DNA of 38,391 nucleotides from contig CAJKBQ010000025.1 in assembly GCA_905198155.1 (NCBI GenBank), positions 1 to 38,391 on the forward strand. Direction: 5' to 3'. The translations under genes and the position numbers were made by a program. Source of the stretch: an uncultured Eubacteriales bacterium. Its GTDB lineage: Bacteria > Bacillota > Clostridia > Oscillospirales > Acutalibacteraceae. The notes under the pieces are model-generated. The model saw nothing but the letters and a program-made list of their open reading frames with translations, had not been told where the DNA came from and did not search any database. Shown here in pieces: positions 16,588-24,263 of this stretch (position 1 is its first letter; each line of letters begins with the position of its first letter).

Positions 16588-17229
16588 CTATCCGCGCATC
16601 CAGTTTTTCACGGTTTCCCACCATTCCACCACTTTCAGGCGGACTTCGAACCGTTCGGGGTGCGTCACCAATTCCAGCTCGCCGGGCGTCAGCACATCGT
16701 CGAGCGACTCGGTATCGACCGACGGGGCCATCGCCGCCGACAAGCACATCGGCGGGAACACCACGCACCACCAATTGTGCCCTTCGCCTTTGCCGATGGT
16801 CAGCCGCAGCGCGCGGTACGTTCCGGCGGGCATGGTGCCGCCGTCGTAGGTGCGCGCGTCGAAATACATATCGGTCAGCTCCGCGTGAACGCGGTCGGCG
16901 CTGCCGTCGGCGCGCAGCTGCGCTTCGGCGGCGGCTTCAACCTGCGGGAGCATCGCAGTGAGCGCCGCTTCGGCTTCGGCGCGGCTGGTTGTGTGCGCCA
17001 GCGCGTCGCCCGTCTCCGCCAGCACCCGGTCGCGCACGCGCAGCTTTTGCGCCTGGTCGGCGTCGGAGTCGGAATTGGCGAGGATGTGCAGCCGCACCAC
17101 CTTTTGCTGGATGGACGCGCAGTCCCGCGCCACCGGCGCCGCGCCCGCCGCCGACAGCCCCAGCGACACGATCAGCGCCGCTGCCAGCGCCAGCTCCAAC
17201 CGCCGAATATTCAGGTGAATCCGATGCAT
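16588..17229 (-). CDS. spoIIR: Stage II sporulation protein R (SpoIIR)
   Basis: A 213-aa SpoIIR, the forespore-made secreted signal that triggers SpoIIGA to process pro-sigma-E in the mother cell. A membrane/signal segment (about residues 12-33) leads into the family blocks VVRLHILANSDSDADQAQK, a KLRVRDRVL strand, YRALRLTIGKGEGHNWWCV and FPPMCLSAA. Length is normal for the family. The ATG at 17229 was chosen because it directly precedes the signal segment; an in-frame ATG at 17262 falls inside an upstream hairpin. The ribosome site AAAGGG is buried in that hairpin. The gene is direct evidence that the organism belongs to an endospore-forming lineage. Confidence 0.94.
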   Translation of the reverse strand: MHRIHLNIRRLELALAAALIVSLGLSAAGAAPVARDCASIQQKVVRLHILANSDSDADQAQKLRVRDRVLAETGDALAHTTSRAEAEAALTAMLPQVEAAAEAQLRADGSADRVHAELTDMYFDARTYDGGTMPAGTYRALRLTIGKGEGHNWWCVVFPPMCLSAAMAPSVDTESLDDVLTPGELELVTHPERFEVRLKVVEWWETVKNWMRG

Positions 17230-17234
17230 AAAAC

Positions 17235-17279
17235 AAAACCGCCCTTTCGCTTCGTTCTGCACGAAGTATGGGCGGTTTT
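17235..17279 (-). terminator. Terminator after ispE overlapping the spoIIR ribosome site
   Basis: On the minus strand, AAAACCGCCC (17279-17270) pairs with GGGCGGTTTT (17244-17235), with an inner CTTCGT/ACGAAG stem (17250-17255 with 17261-17266), then TGTTTT and the spoIIR ATG. The 3' arm contains the only purine-rich ribosome site for spoIIR. Confidence 0.72.
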
Positions 17280-17316
17280 TCGATGCGTTATTCAGCGCGG
17301 GGCGGAAAAATCCGGA

Positions 17317-18246
17317 TTAGTAAACGACGTTCATAATCGGCCCGATCTCGACGCCGCGGCGGGTCGGAACGGTCAGCACCGTGTAAAAATCCGGAGCGGC
17401 AGACCGCAGGAACGCCATCGCGCGGCGCGCCGTCGGGTCGTCCTCAAACAGCCCGATGACCGCGCTGCCGCTGCCGGTCATGCACGTTCCCAGCGCAGAC
17501 GCTTCGCTCAGCAGAATCTTGCACCGCTCCACATCCGGGACGTCCACCACCTGTTCAAACACATTGCCCATCGCGTCGGCCAGCGCGTCCAGGTCGCCGT
17601 CTTTCAGCGCGTCCACGGCGGATTCCACGTCCGGGTGATCCCACTGGGTGGTGTCGTCCAGCTTGCCGTACTGCTCCGCCGTATTGCAGCCCACAGGCGG
17701 CTTCACAATCAGGAATACGCTTTCCGGAATGCGCGGGAGCGGCGTCAGCCGGTCGCCGATGCCTTCGGCCAGCTGCGTGCCGCCCGTCAGGCAGAACGGC
17801 ACGTCCGCGCCCAGCCGCGCGCCGATTTCCATCAGCTGCTCGTGGCTCAGCGGCGCGCCGTACAGCTTGTTCAGCGCCAGCAGCGTCGCCGCGCAGTCGG
17901 CGCTCGCCGCGCCCAGCCCGGCCTGAATCGGCATCCGGCTGTCGATCTTAATCCGCAGGCCGCCGGGGCGTCCCGTTTCCGCCAAAAAGGCCTCCGCCGC
18001 CCGGCGGGACAGGTTCGTTTCGTCGGTCACAATCTCCGGCTTGGTCGCAATCACCGTCACGCCCGGGTCCTGCGTCTGCACATAGGTAATCCGGTCGCCG
18101 AGCGTCAGCGACTGCATCACGGTGGCGATTTCGTGGTACCCGTCCGGCCGGCGGCTGCGAACGTCCAGCACCAGGTTGACCTTCGCATTGCCTTTGGCAA
18201 TGATCTGGTGCAGCTCTTTTTTGGATTTGATTCTGTTCGGTTTCAT
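17317..18246 (-). CDS. ispE: 4-(cytidine 5'-diphospho)-2-C-methyl-D-erythritol kinase
   Basis: A 309-aa GHMP-family kinase that phosphorylates CDP-methylerythritol in the MEP isoprenoid pathway. Features include the opening GNAKVNLVLDVRSRRPDGYHE (two halves around residues 19-39), the ATP loop MPIQAGLGAASADCAAT (105-121), GADVPFCLTGG with the catalytic Asp148, and the C-terminal MTGSGSAVIGLF. The ATP loop is unusual: the common GGSS/GGSxD core is AASAD here. GGAGG lies 9 bp before the ATG. It starts 13 bp after the aminotransferase stop, so it belongs to the lrp-aminotransferase-ispE operon and is followed by a hairpin terminator. Confidence 0.94.
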   Translation of the reverse strand: MKPNRIKSKKELHQIIAKGNAKVNLVLDVRSRRPDGYHEIATVMQSLTLGDRITYVQTQDPGVTVIATKPEIVTDETNLSRRAAEAFLAETGRPGGLRIKIDSRMPIQAGLGAASADCAATLLALNKLYGAPLSHEQLMEIGARLGADVPFCLTGGTQLAEGIGDRLTPLPRIPESVFLIVKPPVGCNTAEQYGKLDDTTQWDHPDVESAVDALKDGDLDALADAMGNVFEQVVDVPDVERCKILLSEASALGTCMTGSGSAVIGLFEDDPTARRAMAFLRSAAPDFYTVLTVPTRRGVEIGPIMNVVY

Positions 18247-18259
18247 GGTGTATGCCTCC

Positions 18260-19438
18260 TCATCGTTTTTCGTGCAGGAACCGCTCGATGCGCTCCATCG
18301 CGTCCGTCAGGTGCTTCATCGAATACGAGTACGAGATTCGGACGAATCCTTCGCCCGATGCCCCGAACGCACTGCCCGGCACCACGGCGACGTGCTCTTT
18401 TTGGAGCAGCTGCGTGCAGAATTCCTCCGACGAGTAGCCCGTACTTTGGATGCTGGGGAACACGTAGAACGCGCCCTCCGGCTCAAAGCAGTCCAGCCCC
18501 ATCGTGCGCAGCCGCTCCACGATCATCCGGCGGCGCATATCGTATTCGCACCGCATATTTTCAATGTCGATGTCGCCGTTTTTCATCGCTTCCACCGCGC
18601 CGAACTGGGCGGTGGTGGGCGCGCTCATGATCCCGAACTGATGCAGCTTGGTCATCTGGCGAATCACTTCCGCCGGCCCCAGCGCATAGCCCAGCCGCCA
18701 GCCGGTCATGGCGAACGCTTTGGAAAACCCGTTGATCACGATGGTGCGTTCGCGCATCCCGTCGATGGATGCGATCGACACGTGCGGCGTGTGGCCGTAG
18801 GTCAGCTCGGCGTAAATTTCGTCCGACAGAATCATGATGTTCGTCCCGCGCAGCACCTCGGCAATCGCCTCCAAATGCTCGCGGCGCATCACGCCGCCGG
18901 TGGGGTTGTTGGGGTAGGGGAGGATCAGCAGCTTGGTGCGCGGGGTGATCGCGCTGCGCAGCGTCTCAGCGGTCAGGCGGAAGCTGTCGGCTGCGCGCGT
19001 CACCAGCGGCACCGGCACGCCGCCCGCCATCTGCGTCAGCGGCTCGTAGCACACAAAACTCGGCTGCGGGATCAGCACCTCGTCGCCCGGCTCCACCAGC
19101 GTGCGAATCGCGCAGTCGATGGCTTCCGACCCGCCGACCGTCACCAGGATCTCGGTTGCGGGGTCGTATTTCAGGTGAAACCGGCGGTCAAAATACGCGG
19201 AAATGCCGTCCAGCAGCTCGGCAAAGCCGCGGTTCGGCGAGTAGTACGTCCGGCCTTTTTCGATGGAATCAATCGCGGCGCGGCGGATATGCCACGGCGT
19301 CGAAAAATCCGGTTCGCCGATGGACAGCGAGATGATGTCCGCAATGCCGGATCCATTGGCCAGGTCGAAGAACCGGCGGATGCCGGACGGCTTGACCTCC
19401 TGAATGCGGCGGCTCATAATGGAATTGTAATCGATCAC
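18260..19438 (-). CDS. Class I/II PLP-dependent aminotransferase
   Basis: A 392-aa fold-type I aminotransferase of the aspartate/aromatic (AspC/PatA-like) group. Seen: SIGEPDFSTP (39-48), the cofactor residues Asn178 in PYPNNPTGG and Asp206 in LSDEIY, the Schiff-base Lys240 in NGFSKAFAMTGWRLGY, and the substrate-carboxylate Arg in GFVRISYS near the C-terminus. Its start overlaps the stop of the Lrp-family regulator by 4 bp (ATGA), a translational coupling often seen for these pairs. The amino donor and acceptor cannot be assigned from sequence; aromatic or branched-chain amino acids or aspartate are all possible. Confidence 0.93.
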   Translation of the reverse strand: MIDYNSIMSRRIQEVKPSGIRRFFDLANGSGIADIISLSIGEPDFSTPWHIRRAAIDSIEKGRTYYSPNRGFAELLDGISAYFDRRFHLKYDPATEILVTVGGSEAIDCAIRTLVEPGDEVLIPQPSFVCYEPLTQMAGGVPVPLVTRAADSFRLTAETLRSAITPRTKLLILPYPNNPTGGVMRREHLEAIAEVLRGTNIMILSDEIYAELTYGHTPHVSIASIDGMRERTIVINGFSKAFAMTGWRLGYALGPAEVIRQMTKLHQFGIMSAPTTAQFGAVEAMKNGDIDIENMRCEYDMRRRMIVERLRTMGLDCFEPEGAFYVFPSIQSTGYSSEEFCTQLLQKEHVAVVPGSAFGASGEGFVRISYSYSMKHLTDAMERIERFLHEKR

Positions 19439-19920
19439 AGTACCATGCTCCTTCTGTCGGGATCGTCTTCGCCGTTGATGCGGGTCCCGTGATCCTTATA
19501 TTTTTTCAGCAAAAATGATGTAAACGTGGACAGCACGCCGTCGATGGTGGACAGGCGCTTCGCAACGAACATCGCCACGTCTTGCAGCGAGCGGCCGTTG
19601 ATTTCGACCAGCAGGTCGTACGAGCCGGACATCAGGCTCACGCTGTCCACTTCTTCAAACGCCATGATCTGATTGGCGATTTCGTCGAACCCGGAATCGC
19701 GCTTCGGCGAAACTTTCAGTTCGATCATCGCCGTCACGTGCGTCGGGTCAATCCGGTCCCAGTCCACCACGGCGTGGTAGCCTTTGATTACGCCGGTTTT
19801 TTCCAGTTCCGCCACGGCCGCGGCGGCCTCCGCCTCCGAAATCCCCAGCATGACCGCGATTTCCCGGTCGCTCAGGCGCGCATTTTCTTCGAGCAGTTTT
19901 ACAATTTTTTCTTGCATCAT
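19435..19920 (-). CDS. Lrp/AsnC-family transcriptional regulator
   Basis: A 161-aa feast/famine regulator: N-terminal winged HTH (residues about 1-60, LSDREIAVMLGISEAEAAAAV) and a C-terminal RAM ligand domain (about 65-140). It heads the operon with the aminotransferase and ispE, and overlaps the aminotransferase start by 4 bp. Such regulators usually sense an amino acid and control the linked enzyme; autoregulation is likely but not shown. AAAGGACGGACTGTT precedes the first of two ATGs, and a consensus promoter lies 36 bp upstream. Confidence 0.93.
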   Translation of the reverse strand: MMQEKIVKLLEENARLSDREIAVMLGISEAEAAAAVAELEKTGVIKGYHAVVDWDRIDPTHVTAMIELKVSPKRDSGFDEIANQIMAFEEVDSVSLMSGSYDLLVEINGRSLQDVAMFVAKRLSTIDGVLSTFTSFLLKKYKDHGTRINGEDDPDRRSMVL

Positions 19921-19955
19921 AACAGTCCGTCCTTTCGTCCGTTTTGGTTCTTTTT

Positions 19956-19984
19956 ATTATAATCTTTTTTTCCCGCGGTGTCAA
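19956..19984 (-). promoter_or_regulatory. Consensus sigma-A promoter of the lrp operon
   Basis: Read on the minus strand: TTGACA (19984-19979), 17-bp spacer, TATAAT (19961-19956). Both hexamers are perfect consensus. Confidence 0.9.
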
Positions 19985-19996
19985 TGCAAAATGGGG

Positions 19997-20017
19997 CGCA
20001 AAATGCAGCATTTTGCG
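19997..20017 (-). terminator. Hairpin after recG
   Basis: CGCAAAATGC (19997-20006) pairs perfectly with GCATTTTGCG (20008-20017) around one central base. It lies between the recG stop and the lrp promoter. The T-tract is poor, so it may be a weak terminator or an operator-like palindrome for the promoter next to it. Confidence 0.5.
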
Positions 20018-20038
20018 GCCAAAACTGCAATCCCCCGC

Positions 20039-22087
20039 TCAATTCAAACTCCCCACCCCGTCAAACAGCCGGCGCACCTCGGCGCGCAGCGGGCGCAGCG
20101 CGGGGGCGCTGAGCAGCGGATCGGCCGCCAGCAGCGCGCGGGCATCCGCCTGCGCGTCGCGCATGGTATCCAAGTCGCACAAATCGGCGGTGTGCAGCAC
20201 GGGGAGGCCGTGCTGGCGCGTACCGAAAAAGTCGCCCGGCCCGCGCAGCCGCAGATCGGCGTCCGCAATCCGGAACCCGTCGGTCGTCTCCGTCATCACG
20301 CACAGCCGCTGGCGGGCCTCGTCGTTTTTCGCGTCGGACACCAGAATGCAGTACGACTGCGTTTGCCCGCGCCCCACGCGCCCGCGCAGCTGATGCAGCT
20401 GCGACAGCCCGAACCGCTCCGCGTTTTCGATCATCATCACCGACGCGTTCGGGACGTCCACGCCCACCTCGATCACCGTCGTCGCGACCAGCACCTGGGT
20501 GCGTCCGGCAGCAAAATCCGCCATCACCGCGTCCTTTTCCGCCGGTTTCATCTGCCCGTGCAGCACTCCGACCGCGTACCCGGCCAGCGCGCCGGATTGC
20601 AGCTCCGCGCAGTAATCCACGGCGGCCTTGCGGTCGTCCGGCGGCGCGTCGTCCGATTCGTCCAGCGCCACCAGCGAGCAGACCACATACGCCTGGTGCC
20701 CGGCGTCCAGCTGCGCGCGGATGAATCCGAACGCGCGGTCGCGCTTGGCGGAGGAGATTGCCATCGTCTGCACCGGCGTGCGGCCGGGCGGCAGCTCGTC
20801 CAGAATCGACACATCCAAATCGCCGTACAAAATCAGCGCCAGCGTCCGCGGAATCGGCGTCGCCGACATCACCAGCAAATGCGGGAACGGCCCTTTGGCG
20901 GCCAGCGCCGACCGCTGCGCCACGCCGAAGCGGTGCTGCTCGTCGGTAATCACCAGCCCCAGCCGCGCAAACTGCACCGGGTCGGACAGCAGCGCGTGCG
21001 TCCCAACGACCACATCGATCTCCCCGGCGGCCAGCTGCGCGCAAATCTGCTTTTTCTGCGCCGCCGGCACCGACCCGGTCAGCAGCGCGCACCGCACGCC
21101 TGCACCGGCAAACAGCGCGGTCAGCGTGTGATAATGCTGCGCGGCCAAAATCTCCGTCGGGGCCATCAGCGCCGTCTGAATCGATTCGCGCGCCGCACAG
21201 TAGCACAGCGCCGCCGCCACCGCCGTCTTGCCGGAACCGACGTCGCCTTGCAGCAGCCGGCTCATCGGCGACGCGCCGGTCATGTCCGTCACGCATTCGT
21301 GGACGGCGCGGCGCTGCGCATTCGTCGGCGCAAACGGCAGCAGCGCAAAATATTCGTCCGACCGGTCGCACGTCAGCCGCAGCCCGGCCGCCGCGCGCGC
21401 ATTCGTTTTGGCCTGCATCAATCCCAGCTGGAGCACCAGCAGCTCCTCAAACGCCATGCGCCGCCGCGATTCGCGCAGCGCCGCTTCGTCCGCCGGGAAG
21501 TGAATCGCGCGCAGCGCATCGTCCAGCGCCATCAGCCCGCGCGCCGTCCGGATCGATTCCGGCAGCGGGTCGCGCACCGGCCCCAGCATCGCCAGCGCCT
21601 GACGCACCGCCCCCGCGATAATGCGGGAGGACAGCCCTTCGGTTTGCGGGTAGACCGGCTCAATCGCGCCGGCCTCGGCCGCCGGGACAAAATCCGGCGC
21701 GCTCAGCGTCCGCCGGCTGCCGAACGCCGCAACGCGCCCGCGGAAGTAATACAATTCGCCCGCTTTCAGCAGCTGTGCGCCGTACGGGTTGTTGAACAGC
21801 GTGACCTCCGCCGCGCCGGTGTCGTCGGCGATGGTGCATTTGTACAGCGTCATCCCCTTGCGGATGCGGTGCTCCGTCGGCGCGCGCAGCACCGTCGCGC
21901 AGACGACGCAGTCTGCGTCGGGCAATGCGTCCGCGATGGCGACCGGGTGGCTCCAATCGCGGTACGCGCGCGGATAAAAGCGCAAAAGGGCGCCGACCGA
22001 CGGCACGCCGAGCCTGCAAAACCGCTCTGCGCGCCGAGGGCCGACCCCCTTGAGCTGATCGATGGGTATGGAAAACAAAGATGCCAT
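20039..22087 (-). CDS. recG: ATP-dependent DNA helicase RecG
   Basis: A 682-aa RecG, which reverses stalled replication forks and branch-migrates Holliday junctions. The N-terminal wedge/OB domain (about 1-170) is followed by helicase motifs: Walker A GDVGSGKT (281-288), APTEILA (Ib region), the RecG-type DEQH box in place of DEAD/DEAH (382-385), SATPIPRT (408-415), and the C-terminal QLRGRVGRGQTQSYC. Length is normal. AGAGG lies 5 bp before the ATG, and the gene starts 24 bp after fakA, forming an operon that recalls the yloV-recG neighbourhood of Bacillus. Confidence 0.97.
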   Translation of the reverse strand: MASLFSIPIDQLKGVGPRRAERFCRLGVPSVGALLRFYPRAYRDWSHPVAIADALPDADCVVCATVLRAPTEHRIRKGMTLYKCTIADDTGAAEVTLFNNPYGAQLLKAGELYYFRGRVAAFGSRRTLSAPDFVPAAEAGAIEPVYPQTEGLSSRIIAGAVRQALAMLGPVRDPLPESIRTARGLMALDDALRAIHFPADEAALRESRRRMAFEELLVLQLGLMQAKTNARAAAGLRLTCDRSDEYFALLPFAPTNAQRRAVHECVTDMTGASPMSRLLQGDVGSGKTAVAAALCYCAARESIQTALMAPTEILAAQHYHTLTALFAGAGVRCALLTGSVPAAQKKQICAQLAAGEIDVVVGTHALLSDPVQFARLGLVITDEQHRFGVAQRSALAAKGPFPHLLVMSATPIPRTLALILYGDLDVSILDELPPGRTPVQTMAISSAKRDRAFGFIRAQLDAGHQAYVVCSLVALDESDDAPPDDRKAAVDYCAELQSGALAGYAVGVLHGQMKPAEKDAVMADFAAGRTQVLVATTVIEVGVDVPNASVMMIENAERFGLSQLHQLRGRVGRGQTQSYCILVSDAKNDEARQRLCVMTETTDGFRIADADLRLRGPGDFFGTRQHGLPVLHTADLCDLDTMRDAQADARALLAADPLLSAPALRPLRAEVRRLFDGVGSLN

Positions 22088-22111
22088 AGCCGCCTCTTCG
22101 GACCGGCCGGA

Positions 22112-23776
22112 TTATTCCACCGAAAGGATGAAGTAATACACCGGCTGTCCGCCGTTGATCGTCGTGATTTCTACATGGTCGCCGAGCTTGGTTTCCAGCT
22201 GCTGGGTCAGCTCCTGCGCCTGTTCTTCGGTCACGTCCGCGCCGTAAATCAGCGTGACGAACGAGCTGTCGCGCTTGACCATCGATTTGGTCAGCTTATA
22301 CGCCGCTTTGACCGGGTCTTTTTCGGTGAATTCCAGCTTGCCGTTGTCCAGCGCCAAAATCTCGCCTTCGCGGATTTTGAACCCGCCGAATTCCGAATTC
22401 CGCGCCGCAAACGTCACCTGACCGGTCGAAACGCGCCCGGCCGCTTCGGTCATCTCGCGGATGTTGGTGTCGTCGTCCGCCTCCGGGTCGTACGCCAGCA
22501 TCGCGGTCATGCCCTGCGGGATGGTGCGCGTGGGCAGCACGATCACTTTGCGTTCGGGGCACAGCGCCACTGCCTGCTCCGCCGCCAGGATAATATTCTT
22601 GTTGTTCGGCAGCACATACACCGTCTGGAACGGCGTGGCGCGGATGGCTTCGGCAATGTCTTCGGTGCTAGGGTTCATCGTTTGGCCGCCGCTGACCACG
22701 TGTGCGCAGCCCAAATCCATAAACAGCGTCTGCACGCCGCTTCCGGCCGCCACCGCGACGAATCCGGTGCCTTTTTCGGGATCCACCGGCGCCAGCGACG
22801 GCGCTTCGGTCTGCGCGGCTTTGGCGCGTTCGGCTGCTTCACCGGCTTTGCGGTGCTGTTCTTTCATGTTTTCAATCTTCACGGTCAGCAGCTGGCCATA
22901 TGTGAGACCCGCGCCGAGCGCTTCGTTCGGCTGCTCGGTGTGCACATGGACTTTGATGATCTCGTCGTCGTCCACCACCAGCACGCAGTCGCCGATCGTT
23001 TCCAGGAAAAGCCGCAGATCCAGCGGGTCTTTGGTGATCGCCGGGTCGCGCCCCACGATGAATTCGGTGCAGTAGGTGAAGTGAATGTCCTGGTCAAACT
23101 CAGCCGCCGCATTGCGGAAAAAGTCGTCGGACTGCGCTTTGGTGTCGGTTTCCGCCGGGATAATCACGTCGTTGCGGAACACCGACAGCATCCCGTTGAA
23201 AATGATCGTCAGCCCTTTGCCGCCCGCGTCCACCACACCGGCTTTTTTCAGCACGGGGAGCAGGTCGGGCGTGGTTTCCAGCGCATCGGCCGCGCCGCGG
23301 CAGATCGCTTCCCACACCGGCAGCGGCTCGATAGTGGATTCCAGCGCCGTGCGCCCGGCGGCAGCCGCCAGCCGCGCCACCGTCAGGATGGTGCCCTCGG
23401 TCGGCTTCATCACGGCCTTGTACGCCGCGTCCACGCCGATGTCCAGCGCGTTGACCAGGTCGGCCCCGTCGGCCTCGGCATGGCCTTCCAGCCCCTTGGC
23501 AAACCCGCGGAACAGAATCGACAGGATCACGCCGCTGTTGCCGCGCGCGCCGCGCAGCATCGCCGCCGCGCACGTCCGCGCCACCTCGGCGATGGGCGTG
23601 TCGTCCGCCAGCGCAGCCAGCTCTTTGGCCCCCGCGCCGATGGTCATCGACATATTGGTACCGGTGTCGCCGTCCGGCACCGGGAAAATATTGAGTTCAT
23701 CCACCTCAACCCGATGATTGGTAATACTGTTCGCGCCGGAGATCATCGCATTGCGAAGCTGATTTCCGTTTAACAT
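22112..23776 (-). CDS. fakA: Fatty acid kinase catalytic subunit FakA/YloV-like
   Basis: A 554-aa DAK2-domain protein. The N-terminal Dak phosphatase-like kinase domain has the nucleotide/metal motif FPVPDGDTGTNMSMT (Asp35, Asp37) and the RGARGNSGVILS loop; the C-terminal DegV-related half shows YVLPNNKNIILAAEQA. In the family FakA phosphorylates fatty acids delivered by a DegV/FakB binding protein for incorporation into phospholipid. The ATG at 23776 has GGAG 11 bp upstream and gives the usual length of about 550; an in-frame extension to 23863 lies downstream of the promoter but has no family match. No FakB partner is in the window. Confidence 0.92.
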   Translation of the reverse strand: MLNGNQLRNAMISGANSITNHRVEVDELNIFPVPDGDTGTNMSMTIGAGAKELAALADDTPIAEVARTCAAAMLRGARGNSGVILSILFRGFAKGLEGHAEADGADLVNALDIGVDAAYKAVMKPTEGTILTVARLAAAAGRTALESTIEPLPVWEAICRGAADALETTPDLLPVLKKAGVVDAGGKGLTIIFNGMLSVFRNDVIIPAETDTKAQSDDFFRNAAAEFDQDIHFTYCTEFIVGRDPAITKDPLDLRLFLETIGDCVLVVDDDEIIKVHVHTEQPNEALGAGLTYGQLLTVKIENMKEQHRKAGEAAERAKAAQTEAPSLAPVDPEKGTGFVAVAAGSGVQTLFMDLGCAHVVSGGQTMNPSTEDIAEAIRATPFQTVYVLPNNKNIILAAEQAVALCPERKVIVLPTRTIPQGMTAMLAYDPEADDDTNIREMTEAAGRVSTGQVTFAARNSEFGGFKIREGEILALDNGKLEFTEKDPVKAAYKLTKSMVKRDSSFVTLIYGADVTEEQAQELTQQLETKLGDHVEITTINGGQPVYYFILSVE

Positions 23777-23854
23777 ATATCGTCCACTCCTTTGCAGCCA
23801 TATCCATAACCGGCAGGGCAGCCCCGCCGTAAAGAAAAAATAATATCTTAATAT

Positions 23855-23883
23855 ATCATACAATTTTTTTTGCGAAAAGTCAA
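23855..23883 (-). promoter_or_regulatory. Sigma-A promoter of fakA-recG
   Basis: Read on the minus strand: TTGACT (23883-23878), 17-bp spacer, TATGAT (23860-23855), leaving a leader of about 70 nt that includes a GC-rich imperfect hairpin around 23805-23830. Confidence 0.82.
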
Positions 23884-23929
23884 ATCATTCGCAAAAAAAC
23901 CTTATGTTTTTTCTTTGAATTTTCTATGA

Positions 23930-24000
23930 AAAATAAAATCCGCGCCGCTGCGGAGCCGGTTTGCCCGGCTTGGCAGGCAGTCCGGCAGCGCAGCGGCGCG
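23930..24000 (-). terminator. Terminator after the DUF1540 gene
   Basis: A perfect 12-bp stem (23941-23952 with 23989-24000) with a long loop, followed on the minus strand by GATTTTATTTTTC. Confidence 0.82.
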
Positions 24001-24018
24001 TGCATGGCCGCAGAATCT

Positions 24019-24183
24019 TTATTTCGCGGCGAAAGACATGCAGTCCGTGCACTGATCCTGCGTCGGGTTGCACTCGTGCGTTCCGACGGTGATGCAGTTC
24101 AGCGAGCAGTAGTCCTCCGTGTCGCAGTGATTCCGGCAGCTGGTGACGTTACATTTGATACAACGATTGGCTTCGCAGCTCAT
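24019..24183 (-). CDS. Small cysteine-rich DUF1540 protein
   Basis: A 54-aa protein with nine Cys: it begins MSCEANRCIKCNVTSC, continues CRNHCDTEDYCSLNC and ends CTDCMSFAAK. The C-x-V-x-x-C start, the ITVGT strand and the closing T-D-C-M-S-F are those of DUF1540, small proteins common in spore-forming Clostridia and Bacilli that probably bind metal through the Cys pairs; the function is not established. AAAGGAGAG lies 8 bp before the ATG. It is 80 bp downstream of the carboxypeptidase gene in the same direction, so it may be co-transcribed, and has its own strong terminator. Confidence 0.88.
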   Translation of the reverse strand: MSCEANRCIKCNVTSCRNHCDTEDYCSLNCITVGTHECNPTQDQCTDCMSFAAK

Positions 24184-24263
24184 AGTTTACGCTCTCCTTT
24201 CGCGATTTTGATGCGGGAATCGCATCGGGAGTAGTATGCGCAGCGGCCGCCGGAATATGCGCT

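Noticed and set aside
19784..23773. A 1329-codon open frame on the plus strand opposite recG and fakA
   Set aside because: The minus strand encodes full-length RecG and FakA with all motifs; the plus frame is a long antisense shadow typical of high-GC DNA.
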